Below are positions 52,346 through 63,942 of a stretch of 64,000 bases of DNA, in pieces. The translations under genes were made by a program, and so were the position numbers. The number at the start of each line of letters is the position of its first letter. The stretch's first letter is position 1. The notes below the pieces were generated by a model. That model was not told where the DNA came from. It made no database searches and saw only the letters and a program-made list of their open reading frames with translations. This DNA comes from Prorocentrum cordatum (lineage: Eukaryota; Sar; Dinophyceae; Prorocentrales; Prorocentraceae), in NCBI GenBank assembly GCA_963575745.1, contig CAUYUJ010011159.1, positions 231,083 through 295,082 on the forward strand, given 5' to 3'.

Positions 52346-55300
52346 GCTTTTCCTTGTTTTTTTTATTCCTCCTCCATAGTGGACTACATCATTGCTCCGC
52401 AGTCTGCGTGGTAGACTGGGCAAGTGCACTCCCGAGCGCCCGGCATAAATCGGGCGCCCGGTCGCAGCTCCCACAGATCTTCAAAAATGCGCTGGGCGGC
52501 CAGATTTCTTTGATCGTCTTGATGCGCATGTGCGTGCGCATGCAGAAGCAGGGCGCACTGCGCCGTCGTCTTGTTCACTTTCGTGCGCGCGCGATAGTTT
52601 ACGCGCGCGCATCAGGCATGCTGGGGCGTCTTCAGGAAGCAGGTGGGTAGAGCCACCCTTTCTTTCGAGTGGGCGCTTGCGCGAGAGTTATCGCAAGAGT
52701 GTCAGCGCCTTCGTTTGCACGCCATTGGTCACGCTGCGCGCGTTGCGCCAGATGCGCAAATGCACGTGCATGGGCATGAACCAGATATCACTACATCATG
52801 AAGCCATGCGCCACGTCGTTCGCGAGCAGCGCGCGTATAAACACAATGTGCAAAGTACGAGGGGCCCGCGCAAGCGCACAGGCCGCGCGATTTTGCAGCT
52901 GCTTCGCGAACGGCGCGGCCCATGAATGGCGACGGCAAGGAGGCGCGCCGCAAACGGGGGCGCGCGCCTCTCCTTCCCCGGCCTTCCAAAGCGGACTGGC
53001 TACAGCAACTCGACCTGCCGCCCGCGCGGGGGCGGGGCGGGCGGCAGCGGGCGGCTCTTTAGACGGCGGGGTGCCTCCACGAGCTCGACCCGCGAATTCT
53101 TGGTTCGACGCCGCGGTGGACTTCTTCGGCGTCGCAGCTTCTCTCGGCCGGTGCAGAAGCCGCCGCGGCGCTTCGCCGGGGAAAGATCCATCGGGATTGC
53201 GGCTTGCGTTGCTCCGACCCCATCTTCGCCCCAAGAAAGGTGCATTGGGGGCTGGGCCGCGCAGGGGGGCGCAATTCCCTTCGTGTAATGTTGCAGTTGT
53301 CTCTTGTTTTCCCGGGCTACCACAAGTGCCCCCACGTCTCCGCCCCTCCAGTTAAACGCGAACATGCGTTCGCCAGCGCGCGCGGCGCAAGTGCTTTCGC
53401 CCCGCGCGCGTAGCGCATGCCTCTGGGGGAATGGAGCGTCGACGTCGCGACGGAGCGACATCCGCGCGACTTGTCATGCGTCGTCGTCTAGGCAGAGCTT
53501 GCGATCGCAAGCGTAGCGCGCGATCGATGACTGCCCTGCGCATGCGCCCGTCAAACGTAACATCGTACCCCGAGGCGCGCGCGCCAGTCTATCTACTTCC
53601 TCCAGAGGGAAGGGCTTGGACGTTGCGCGCCCCTTAGCCAGCGCCATTTTATCCGACCAGCAGCGCGCGCTGAAGGCCCCAGGCGGCAACGCGAGCGGCG
53701 CGCGAGCGAGCCCCGGAGTTCCACGGCGGCATTCATTGGCGACAGATCCCGCCGATGACTGCGCCAAACAGAACAGAGTAAGTCGCGCAGAAGACAGGCG
53801 CACATCGCGCCCTGAAACAGACGGGGCGCCGCCCGCCAATGGGCCGCGCGCGTTCGCGGGCGACGCCATCTTCATTTATGATAAGGCGCCCCGTGCTAGC
53901 GGCCCACCCCCAACGCCCCCCCCGTCGCGCGCTGCTTTTGCCAGGACAATGCGACGCAGATTTCGGCCCCGCGGGCGCGCGCCAGAACGCGCCCGGGGCT
54001 GGGGCGATTGCGCGGCGCGCAGGACAGGGCGCCCATGGATTGCCTCATTCCCCCCCCCATCATCTCCCTCAGCTATGGCATCGCGTTTGTCATCTGGGCC
54101 CTCTGCTCCAGTGGCGCAACTCTAGCTTCGCCGAGATCGGGGCCAGGGCCCTGCGCGGCCATCATTGATTCCATTGGTTTCGGAACATCCGGCGCCCGCG
54201 AGTCTCCATTAAGTTCAGGGGCATTGCGTTCAGGTGCTTCTTCCTCGGCGCGCTGTTGTCTGGGTGCACAGTTTCTGCTCTCGCCCCTGGCGGCCGCGCG
54301 CGACTCCTCGCTGCGCTTCGCATGTTCGCGCGGAACGCATTGCGACAGCAAGTTTGCACTCGTGGAGTGCATGATAATGCCGAGCGGACGTCCGTGGGAT
54401 TGCACGCGCGCGCGTTGAAATCCGCGTCGCGGAGTCGACGTTGCCCTTGGCCATCCCGCGACGCATGCGAGCGCGGGTCGCGCGCGCTGCGGCGGCGCTC
54501 GGCACGTTCGATCTCGCCGCGCAGAGAGGCAAAGGGAAGCTCGGAACTCGGACGCGACAGAGACACGCGGAACTAGGAGGAGGGGCAAGGTTTGATGGTG
54601 GCGGCGGTAGCAGAGGAAAAAATCTTCGAGGACGACTAGGAAGAATCGAAGGAGGTCCACGCGGAGGAAATGGCAATGGACTTCGAGGAGCAGGTGGAAG
54701 GAGCAATCAGAATCCACGGGGGCGACTGATCTCTGAAGATACCACTTCGTTGCGGAAAGTCGCTCTTCGACTTCTCCTTGGCATCGGGCGTTTTGGGTCC
54801 CTCGTGGTGTGGCTCGCGCAGCAAGCGCAGCGGCTTCTTGGTTCTGGTACGCGGAGCGAGTTGCATCGGGATGCCCCGGCGACCCCAGAGGGGCCGCGGG
54901 GGCGCCCTCGCGAGTCCCAATGATCGCACAGCGGCCGCGCGGGGAATCGGACAACCTGCGCGGCTGCTCAACCATCCCCGCCCTACCTCCGCGCCCCCTG
55001 TGTCGGGTCTGGCCCATTTGCCCTTCGGTCGATAGTCGGGGCCAGGGTGGCAGGGGCCATCGAGATGCGCAGGTCCGATTTGACACCAGATTTGGCAAAA
55101 TGACCTGCGCGATAGGAATGGGTGGGGGCAAGGGGTGGGGCGCCAGATGCGGCGCGAGCGCGTTTGGTTTGTCCCGTTCCCCGCGTCGGCGATGGCGACG
55201 TCGCGGCAGGGCTCCGCCGGCGCCGGTCGCCTCCTCGCGTCGCGTGGGCTGCGCGTCTAACGGTCGCGATATCAAGTGTCATTCGGGCTTTGAATATACA

Positions 55301-55930
55301 CTTCAGACGGTTGCGCTGCCAGCTGCTTCAGCTCGAAAAATCCGCCCCCCCCCCCCCCCTCTTGCCCCCCCTGCTTCGTCGGGCGCGTCGTAGAAGGAGG
55401 AGGAGAAAGGGGGGGGGATTGGGCGCGCGGGGGGGGGGGGGGCGGGCATGAATAGAGGGAGGGAGGAGGGTCGTGGAGCGAACGGGGGCCTCCTCGCGGC
55501 CGCCGCGCGCGCGGGGATAGTCGACGGAGGGACATATGCCGATGCCGCCGTTCGCCCCACAGTTCCCTCGTCGCCGCGGCTGGGCCCGCTTCGACACTCA
55601 GGTCAGGACGCGCCCTAAAAGAGGGCCGGCGATTGAAGGCGCGGCCTTATTGTCGCCAGCCGGGAACGAGAACGCCGCTGTGATAACAGCAGATCACCGC
55701 GCATTCGGCGCACCTCGCCCGCGATCTTTCCCCCCAGTCCATTCCCCCGCCCCCGTGCCGTCCCCGTGTCGTGCCGCGCGCCCTGGCCCTTCCCACCCCG
55801 CCCTCCTCCATCCCCTCTTCCTGCCCCTTCCCGCCCCCCTCGTTTTCCTCCGACCCCCGCGCTGCTCCCCCCCCCACCGATCTTCCCCACCAATCCATAA
55901 GGGCTTCGCCCCCATGCCGCCAACCCCTCT
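52346..55930. other. GC-rich region, no recognised gene
   Basis: CpG-rich sequence with many GCGCGC words. A 400-codon minus frame (55275-54073) has a charged C-terminal half (ESRAAARGESRNCAPRQQRA, PERNAPELNGDSRAPDVPKP) but no domain, and long frames are common by chance at this composition. Homopolymers: poly-C at about 55344-55359 and poly-G at 55430-55442. Confidence 0.5.
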
Positions 55931-56027
55931 CTCTTAGAATGGGGCTTGCCAGAGCAGGCTTGGAAAGTCTGGACGCTGACGCGAAACAGTGTCGGGACTT
56001 CACGCGAGGGCCATATCAATTTAGTCG

Positions 56028-56545
56028 TGTTTATGGCTTCGGTGGGCCGAATATTACGTACTTTGCGATGGCGTATGGCTTCGGTGACACGAATATTGCG
56101 GGGCGTGTGGCGTTGGGGACGCAACGATTGCGTAATTGATTAGGGTGCACGGCCTCGGGGGCGTAATTATTGCATAACTTACCAGGGTGCGTGGCACCAG
56201 GGACGCGCACATCGTGTAATTTGCCATGGCTTCGGGGACGCAAATATTGCATACTATACTAGGGTTCTTGGCCGTGGGGACGTGAATCTCGTCAAACCTT
56301 CTAGTGTTAATGGTTTCGGGGGTGCGAATAGTGCTAATTTGCACGGGTGCATGGCTTCGGGGGCGCGAAAATTGTATAATTGATTCGGGTGTACGGCTTC
56401 GGGGAAGCGAATATAGCATACTTTGCAAAATGAGTATGACTTCGGGGACGTGGGTATTTCGTAAATTTCAAGAATTTATATGTTCGGGGACACGAATACG
56501 GTGTAACTTATGAGGGTTGATGGCTACGGGGGCGCGATCATCATG
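56028..56545 (+). repeat. Satellite with period of about 42 bp, about twelve units
   Basis: The word ATGGCTTCGGGGACGCGAAT (variants) recurs at about 56036, 56076, 56225, 56268, 56311, 56353, 56393, 56436, 56481 and 56521, with weaker copies at 56112, 56147 and 56190. Spacing is 40-44 bp. Between the words are AT-rich TATTGCATAATTTG-like stretches. Confidence 0.85.
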
Positions 56546-57039
56546 AATTTTCAGGTGTCCCACGACCCTTTCGGGAACTCAGACAACGCGTCTCGGGAAC
56601 GCTCGCCAGGACGCTTTTCGGTTCCTTCCCCTTGCGCGTTCAGCAACAATCAACACCAAGGAAGTAGAAATCGGGAGTGTAACAGTGGTAGCTGGAAACT
56701 GCAACTGGCGCGTGGAGCTGCAAACCTAATCTTCGTACCCTGATGGCCCCGCAAGGGGGCTGGCGGATTTCCCTCCTCCCCTTCGTGCCCCTCCTCCGCC
56801 TCCGCACCTCTCTTCCGCCCTCCCCTCCCGCCTTTTGCCTCCCCATCCATTCCGCATTGCCTCTGCGCCTTTGCTGGCGCCTTGCCCGCGCGCGCGAAGA
56901 CCCTGGCGCGCCGCCGGGCCCGTGCAAAGCGCGCGCAGAAACAAGACCTGGGCGCGCTCCCCGCGCCCGACGCACTGCAAGAATGCGTCAGATTCTGTCA
57001 GGATTTGTCAGAATCCCTTCTCGTTGCCTCCTGTGGCCT

Positions 57040-57310
57040 CCCGTGGTTTCTTTGCCTGCTGAGGCCTCTCGCGGCCTCCTGGGGGCCCCTGTGGTTTCCT
57101 GGGGCGTCCTGTTGTTTTGTGGGGCCTCCTGGAACATGTTGGAGCCTCCTGAGGCCTCCTGGGGCTTCCTGGGGTTTCCTGGGCCCTCGTGGGGCCTCCT
57201 GTTGCCTTTGGGGCCTTCTTGTGGCCTCCAAGGGCCTCCTGGAGCGTCTCCTGGGGTTTCCTGGAGCTCGTCGGAGTCTGATGGGACCTCCCGTGGCTTC
57301 CTGGGGAACA
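57040..57310. repeat. Degenerate 11-bp GGGGCCTCCTG array
   Basis: Repeats of GGGGCCTCCTG and GGGTTTCCTGG words. The minus strand reads PQEAPG/GPRKPQEA-type repeats as a by-product. Confidence 0.85.
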
Positions 57311-57329
57311 TCCGCGCCCGCGAGTCTGG

Positions 57330-59210
57330 CCACCAAACCAAGCAAACCGCTCGAGACATCCTCAGAACCCACCCCTGTTGGGATGCGAAAGCCAGCGCCT
57401 GGCCCGAAACATCATCAACATTTGTTCCGAAATCGGGTGATGCCGCGGCAGCGAACACGCGAATCGCTCGAGGCACCCCCGCAATTTGGGCGCGAACGGA
57501 GGAGCGCAATACCCTTCGCGGCCCCCCTTTGGAGGCGAATACAAACGCCTCGCCCGAAACATCCTCATAATCTGCTCCGGCAGCGGAGGATGTTGGGCAT
57601 GCAAACGATCGAACCGGTCGAGGCATCCCCGTCATGTCGACGCGAACGGAAGAATGCAATGCCCGGCGCTGAAACCTGCGCCTCGTTCGAAACATCCTCG
57701 AGTCTGGCCACCAAAACAAGCAAACCGTTCAAGGCATCCTCAAGATCTAGCCCGACTTGGCGGCGAAAGTGAACGCCTCGCTCGAGACGCCCTCTAAATC
57801 TGCCCCGAAATTAAAGGGTGTCGAGCTGGTAAACTGGCAAGCCGCGCGAAACATCCCCGTCATTGTGGCGCGAACGGAGGAGTGTAATATCCCCTGGCGG
57901 GCCCCCTCTTGGGAATGCTGAAACCCGCGCCTCGCCCGTTGCGTCCTCAGAATTTGCTCCGCCATCATCATCGTCATCATCATCGCCACCACCGCCACCA
58001 TCACGCCGTTACATAGCCTAGCATGGCAGAGCATAGCATAGCATACAAGAGGACGTAACATAATTTTGTCACTGCGTGGAGCTCCCCATGTGTGCATACA
58101 TTTGCATGGCATGGGCCCGTCCGCCGAGAATGTGTAAACGCAACGGTTTTCTGATATAAACGGGTTTGTTCTACTCACGGGGTTTCGCATGGTTGAGTGC
58201 GAGTGTCAGTTAGTCCGGGCGTGACAGAGTCTGAGTACGAGTGGGTGGGAATGCGTGAGTCAGAGTATGAGCGAGTCTGAGCGAGTGTGGTCTGAGTGTG
58301 GGCAAGTGTGGGTGCGAATGGGTCCGAGTGTGAGTCTAATGAGTGCGAGTATGAGTCTAAATCGGTCTGAGTACGAGCGGGTCAGACTACGAATGAATGC
58401 GTGGGTATCATTGTGAGTGTTTCTGAGTGTGTGTGTGTGTGTGTGTGTGTGCGTGTGTGTGTGTGTGTGTGTGCGTGACTGTGAGCGACTCTGAGGATGA
58501 GTATGATGAATGAAAGCCTGACTCTGAGTGGGGGTCTGAATACGAGTGAGTCCGATTACGGGTAAGTCTGAGGGTGGGCAAGTATAAGTGCGAGTAAGCC
58601 AGCGTGTGCATAAATCTGAACGTGAGTGAGTCTGAGTATGAGTATGATGAGTATGAGTAGAAGTTCGGGTGGGTCTGAGCACGTGCGACGTTGAGCAAAG
58701 GTGAGTCTTGGATATCTTTACAATCTGGGCCCCATTAGGGTGTTCAAGCAAGCGCCTCGCCAGAGGCGTCCTCAGAATCTGCTTCCAACGCAAACGAAAT
58801 TGGCCAGCAAAACAAGAGAACTGCTAGAGACGTCCTCGCAATATGTGCCCCCAGCGTTGCGAAAACCAACGCCTCGCCCGAAACATTTTCTGGAGTTGCT
58901 CCGGATGCGGAGGATACCGCGGCAGAGGCAAACGATTCGAGACATCCCCGCCATGTTGGCGCGAACGGATGGGTGCAATACCTCTTGGCGCACCCCCCCC
59001 CCCCTTGGCGGCGAAAGCCAGCGCCTCGCTAGGGGCAGCCTCATCATCTGCTCCGAAAACGAAAGGTTCCTGCTGTAGCAAACAGGAAAACCGTTGGAGA
59101 CATCCCCGTCAGTTTGGCGCGAACGGAGGAGTGCAATATCCCCTGGCGGGCCCACCCTTGGGGGTGCCGGAACATGAATTGCTCGGGACATTCTCAGAAA
59201 TTGTTCCGCC
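57330..59210. repeat. Dispersed degenerate repeat, roughly 150-bp unit
   Basis: The core GGCGCGAACGGAGGAGTGCA with ACATCCCCGTCA before it and CGCCTCGCCCGAAACATCCT after it appears at about 57475, 57625, 57850, 58940 and 59100, with differing inserts. A CAAAACAAGCAAACCG-type box lies between units at about 57342, 57713 and 58812. No ORF is conserved. Confidence 0.7.
58240..58690. repeat. GAGTCTGAGTGTGAG degenerate repeat with (GT)n
   Basis: Loose GAGTCTGAGTATGAG words surround a (GT)n run at 58428-58475. Confidence 0.85.
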
Positions 59211-59319
59211 ATCATCAGTACCATCCGCATCATCATCATCGTCATTACCAGATCCGTAATCATCAGCAGCATCATCAACACACGAAAACATGGCATATCA
59301 GGACGTAGCAAATCATACA

Positions 59320-59450
59320 ATAACATATCGTTATCATAACATAGCATACCACAGCATAACGTAACATACACTGATACAGTGTCAGCTCATAACATAACAT
59401 ACAATAGCATATGATAGCATACCATGCCATAACATAACATGTCATGTGAG
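59320..59450. repeat. CATAA/CATAG pentanucleotide repeat
   Basis: ATAGCATA and CATAACATAA words, related to a short run at 58017-58050 and, in complement, to the TATGC region at 44.5 kb. Confidence 0.8.
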
Positions 59451-59799
59451 CGTGATTCTGTGCGGGGAAGAGTAGGAGGAGGGAGGTGAGTGAGCGGAGT
59501 GTTCCGCCTCGGCGCGGTCGGAGTATTTTTTCACTGCGCGGAACTCCCCTATATGTGCATATTGTCCGCCGTGAGTGTCTAGACGCAAGGGGTTTCGAAT
59601 CTACACGGACTTGAGAATTATTCAGTGCGTGGAGCTTCCCATATATGCATCTATTCGCATGGGCCTGTCCGCCGTGAATGTCTAGGCGCAAGAGTTTTCG
59701 AATATAAGTTGGCTTGAGTTGTGACGGTCTGGTCATGAATTTAACTGCGAATGAATTGGAGTGTGAATGAGCCTCAGTCGTACGAGCGAGTCTCTGCGC

Positions 59800-59885
59800 A
59801 TGAGCCTGGGGCCTCCTGGGGCCTCCTGAAACCTACTGGGGCTTCCTGGGGCCTCCAGGAGCCTCTTGGGGCCTCCTGTGTTGGC
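59800..59885. repeat. Short GGGGCCTCCTG array
   Basis: Six or seven 11-bp words of the family seen at 41, 49 and 57 kb. Confidence 0.85.
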
Positions 59886-60143
59886 GGAATCGGCGCAGCA
59901 GTAATATCAGGAAGTTCCGACGATATATCTCTCACCCAACTCGATGAATATATCACGTAACAGTTGTCACAGCGTCGCTAGCCGTGCTGAAAGATGTGGC
60001 TCCTCGGGCCACGTGAAACAAATGTAAAAGTATGAATATCCCGCCCTTGAGCCAAAGCCACCACAAAGAAGGGCTTCGGGCAGGTAGCGCACAGGACTGA
60101 CTGTTCATAGCTAACACCGGTTATACTCTTCTCAGTCCTGAAG

Positions 60144-60710
60144 CTACATGTATCGAGACCGCATGAGACTGCGAGTCGAATCAGAAAGAAAATAATCATC
60201 ACACAAAGACTCCAAAGGATCTAAAAAACCCTCTTTGCCTCCAATGTCGGCCTCCTCGGGCGCGTCTGCGAAGGCGCCCTTGCCATCGCGCTGCCTCCGA
60301 CGTCCACTTTGGAACATCCGGTCAAAAGTACACTTCCAGCGCTGTGTAGTCAAAAATTCTTCCATCAGAGCCGTATATCCCGGCTTCGTCAAACTATCTG
60401 CTAACATGGCCAAACGATTCACCCATCTAAAGGAAACGTCCGTGCGCAAAATATGCTCCTTAATGCCTCTGGCCTCCTCACCTGATCTGAAACTGCGCAT
60501 ACCCAACTGAGGAGACTCCGACTTTAAAATCGCATCGTAAATGCCGCGTGAATCTGTAATGAGCATGCCTGGCACGGTTTTGACTGTGTCGTCCAACCTC
60601 CAACAAGTCGGTTCGACTCCATGGAACTCTGCCCACATCAATCTGGATAACCACAACATCTCGTCACCGAGCGCGGTCGACTGCGTTCGTTGTTGTTGGA
60701 ACCCGAAATC
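60144..60710 (-). pseudogene. Copia element 2, RNase H C-terminal half
   Basis: The frame reads MLWLSRLMWAEFHGVEP, TVPGMLITDSRGIYDAILKS and FRWVNRLAMLADSLTKPGYT. ITDSRGIYDA contains the second RNase H Asp, and WVxxxxMLADxLTK is the copia RNase H end signature. The preceding half is in another frame, so a frameshift lies near 60700. The ORF ends at 60144 (DSTRSLMRSRYM), and the 3' LTR, if present, would be left of it. Confidence 0.8.
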
Positions 60711-61639
60711 TTACGAGGTAGCTTGAAGGATCTCCATCCAAGGATCGAAACATTCGCCACGCTGCCATTCGTAAAATCCGGAGTCGAGAGGCCTGTCACC
60801 ACCCCGCCAGTCTTGCTGCCGTCGGGCCTGAGCTTGTCACTAGCATCGGCCCACTGCACCATCCATAACTCGTGCCAATCGTAGTTCTCGAACTGGTGGA
60901 ACTTGATCACCTGTGAGGCTGATTTACGCATATCCTTGACAAGCTTGTTGGCGTTCACCAGATCACTGATCTTGCCGTTGTTTACTTGAGACAAGGCCAG
61001 CCCAACATCCACCGCATACTGTGGAGACACTTGTTGTGCCCTCCAACTGGCTGTACCCAGTACTCCACGAAGAAGTGAGATCTCTTTCGGCTCTAGTGGT
61101 AGATGAGCCTGCTTCTTACGATCAGCGTCGATCTCGGCCTCCGTGATGGATTTGTTCGTGTAGTCACAGAGGTCCAACGTGATCGAAAAATCCTTGAACT
61201 GGCGAGCGCGTAGTCCATTGAATTCAGCCTGGCCGGAAGCCCATGCCCCCCATCGGTAGAGGTCCTTGATGGACTTCTCCGCGTCCCCGTACAACTTCGA
61301 AGTCTCGTCGCCACCGATGATGAAGTCATCCACGTGGACGCCAATGACACCCTTCAGCTGGCTATTGGAGTCCAGCAAGATCCACACGCATCGGTCGGCA
61401 CGTAGTTGTCGCCAACCTCGGTCACGAAGTTTGCGTGAGATGTCAAGCCACCATGCTCTCGGAGCTGTTGCCAATCCATAGAAAGACCTGACCATCTTCC
61501 AGATCTGCGAAGGACGCCCAAGTTCATCAGGAAAAGCATGAGCCACTTCCGTAGGAACCTTCACATTCAGACTGTCGAACTCCTCGCATCGGTCTGGAGG
61601 AAAGCTGAACTGACGTGAGCTTGAATTTGTGCTGTGCAC
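60638..61639 (-). pseudogene. Copia element 2, reverse transcriptase core and RNase H start
   Basis: WKMVRSFYGLATAPRAWWLD, motif C GVIGVHVDDFIIGGDE (intact DD), KEISLLRGVLGTASWRAQQV, then RNase H ELWMVQWADASDKLRPDGSK and VSILGWRSFKLPRK. Motif C and the thumb look sound, unlike copia element 1. The upstream part in this frame (FSFPPDRCEEFDSLNVKVP) should follow motif A, but the usual DVKTAFLQ-like block is not seen on either side of the frame change near 61610. Confidence 0.85.
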
Positions 61640-62158
61640 ACACCTGGAACAGCATATTGCGAGCCAGCTTCCCCAGCCTAGGCGCCGCCGTAGCGAGATC
61701 CGTCAGGCTCGGGCGCTGGCAACGCAAAATGACTAGCCGAGCCTTCGGCCTGCGTGCGCCACCCTCCCGGTACTTGTAGGTGAGAACCCAGCGCATCCTG
61801 AGCAATCGCGACTCGTCGATCTCAGCGAGCTCCTCCTGGGCGATCCGCTCCGAGACCTTGGTCGCAATGGCTTGGCTGATCTCCTTGCACATCGCCTCGT
61901 CAAACTCGAGCTGCTGCCCTGGCGCCAACTTGGAATAGGTGACCTCTGTCGCCCTGCCGTCGCCAAGCCTCTTGGAAAGCCAGACCGTAGAGTCTTGAAG
62001 GAAAGCTCCAATGTGAGTGAAATCGGTCGCGACCTCGATAACTTCACGCTCGATGGTCGTGTCGTGTCCATCAGGTAGACCACGGGCTGATTGTGGAGGT
62101 TGCCCCAGGCCTCCAGGTACTTGACCACGTCCACGAAGTCGCGCGTCATGAAATCCAT
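61527..62158 (-). pseudogene. Copia element 2, N-terminal RT
   Basis: Two frames carry the signal: 62158 onward (DFVDVVKYLEAWGNLHNQPV) and 61928 onward (LLRMRWVLTYKYREGGARRP, KARLVILRCQRPSLTDLATA, KLARNMLFQVCAQHKFKLTS). RWVLTYK and KARLVxxRCxxPSL are typical of copia RT fingers. After KFKLTSVQ the frame departs, where motif A would be expected. Confidence 0.75.
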
Positions 62159-62193
62159 TCCGCCGAGCTTGATGCGCTTGGCCTCTGGCTCCT

Positions 62194-63942
62194 TTAAGTC
62201 ACGTTCGTCTGATTCACTAGTGGGCCCCCCCCTGCGGGATCCTGGTTTCCCGCGAAACCCTCTGCGACCGACCCGTCCGCAGAGTCGGGTCCCACCCCAA
62301 AAGGTTCTGCCGGGCTACCCTCTCGGGGAACTGCCGCGGCTCCGTCGCCAATCGGAGCAGCTGCAGGGCCACTGGCGATTTCCTCTGGTGCCGCCGATGT
62401 CGCTCCTGGCCCATAGGACGCGTCGTAGGGAGATGCCTTGTGCTTCAACAGGACCCGCCCGATCGGCTTCCAGTCCTGATCACTCTTGACTTGGCCCCCT
62501 TGGTGAAGATCTCGGCCTGTGTCATCCTCGTCCTCTGGGACAGGTGCTCGAGACAGATCTGGAGGAACCTCTCGAGGAACTGGATGTAAGTTTGCACCGT
62601 CGTCTGCAGCCCGAGCACCATCATGAGATCCACGCCGATCTCCATGGAGAAAATCTTCACCTGGTCCTGGTTGCTCAGGTAGGTCTGCAAGGCTCTCGGC
62701 AATCTCGCGCTCCGAAGGTAGGTCGCCTGCCAAATCGGTAAACTCACCGCGCCCAGCACCTGGAAAGACATTGGAGGCGTTGGTCGGCGAGTCCTTGTCG
62801 ATGTTACCCTTGAGCGAAGCCGCGACTACCTCGCGCTGACTGCTCGACCTCAGTTGCGTCGGATGACACCGAATAAGTCTCGCACCATGCACGATCCACA
62901 CCACCGAAATCTCGTCCTCGATCGAAGCGGGCTCGTCGGCACGTTCACGCTGGAGGTTGACCTTCGGCTCGATGGCCAAAACTCTCGCAGGTCCAATCCA
63001 CGAACCTCGGGATCCAGTGTTCTTGCCGCGACGGAAGTGCATGATCCAGTCGCCGATCTTGATCGAGAGAAGCTTCTGCCTCATGGAGTGCCGAAGCCGA
63101 GTCGCCACTGAACGAGCCTGCTCCTCCAGGTATACCCGCTCTGCCAAAAGACGATGAAGTTCGGTGTGTGCCAAGCCGTCTCCATCCAGGCGACCAGCCT
63201 CCTCTGCGAACTGGTAGCCCTGGTGGTTAGTACCGTGCGCCCACTGGACTGGCGCGTAGCCCGACGCCTTGCGCCGGTTGTTGTGAGCGGCGCAGGCCAG
63301 CGACACACAGTCAGCTAACGATAGCGTCGGCTCGTCTATGGAGATGCGTCGAGCGGTCTTCTTGATCTGCCTACTGAGAATCTCCAAGTCAGCCGTAACA
63401 CCATGGAACTCGCCCGGGCTCTGGATGATGTCCACGGCGCTCTTGCCACACCACTCGCGCAACTGGTTGCTCACGAAACCGCCGCCCGGGTCCGAAATCA
63501 ATAATTGACACCGCGGCATGTGCTGCCACCAGTCCTCCAGGAACGCCGACAACACCTGGGCGCCAGACGGCTCGAAATACGCCTTCTTGCCCTTAGTATC
63601 CACTTCCTTGAAAACACTGCGAACTGCCAACTTGCAGGCCGCGTCCATGTAGAGCACCGCGAACAGCTTCCGGTGGTGCACCTCCAGCTCGAAACAGTCC
63701 GGCTTCACCGTCTGCCACAGCTTGGGTGGCATAGAGAGTGACACCACGGCCTGGTGCTGCGCGTCCTGGGTCTCGGTGCAGGCATCGCAGATCAGCTCGC
63801 CCACGAGCGCCTGCTGCCAACTTGGACACCCGCGTCTCTGGAGCATCGCCTTCATGTTGGTATTGGACATATGTCCACCAAGAATGTGGAGGTCCATCAG
63901 CCAGGATTTGACCTCGTCGAGCGTGGCGTTGTCCTCCGGCAT
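62194..63942 (-). CDS. Copia element 2, integrase and linker (open frame)
   Basis: 582 codons. The zinc domain has H19, H24, C52 and C55. The core has D82 (KPDCFELE, probable first catalytic Asp), D151 in LLISDPGGGFVSN and E186 in GVTADLEILSRQIKK, a D-x34-E spacing. The C-terminal domain reads IKIGDWIMHFRRGKNTGSRG and SWIGPARVLAIEP. A Pro/Asp/Gly-rich linker follows to residue 582. Integrase inserts the element cDNA. This is the most intact enzyme in the window. The polyprotein continues upstream beyond the first Met and off the right edge, so gag and protease are not visible. Confidence 0.85.
   Translation of the reverse strand: MPEDNATLDEVKSWLMDLHILGGHMSNTNMKAMLQRRGCPSWQQALVGELICDACTETQDAQHQAVVSLSMPPKLWQTVKPDCFELEVHHRKLFAVLYMDAACKLAVRSVFKEVDTKGKKAYFEPSGAQVLSAFLEDWWQHMPRCQLLISDPGGGFVSNQLREWCGKSAVDIIQSPGEFHGVTADLEILSRQIKKTARRISIDEPTLSLADCVSLACAAHNNRRKASGYAPVQWAHGTNHQGYQFAEEAGRLDGDGLAHTELHRLLAERVYLEEQARSVATRLRHSMRQKLLSIKIGDWIMHFRRGKNTGSRGSWIGPARVLAIEPKVNLQRERADEPASIEDEISVVWIVHGARLIRCHPTQLRSSSQREVVAASLKGNIDKDSPTNASNVFPGAGRGEFTDLAGDLPSEREIAESLADLPEQPGPGEDFLHGDRRGSHDGARAADDGANLHPVPREVPPDLSRAPVPEDEDDTGRDLHQGGQVKSDQDWKPIGRVLLKHKASPYDASYGPGATSAAPEEIASGPAAAPIGDGAAAVPREGSPAEPFGVGPDSADGSVAEGFAGNQDPAGGGPLVNQTNVT

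Noticed and set aside
54073-55275. 400-codon minus-strand ORF as a gene
   Set aside because: No domain, no neighbouring gene and a CpG-rich setting where long frames arise by chance. Kept only as a remark.
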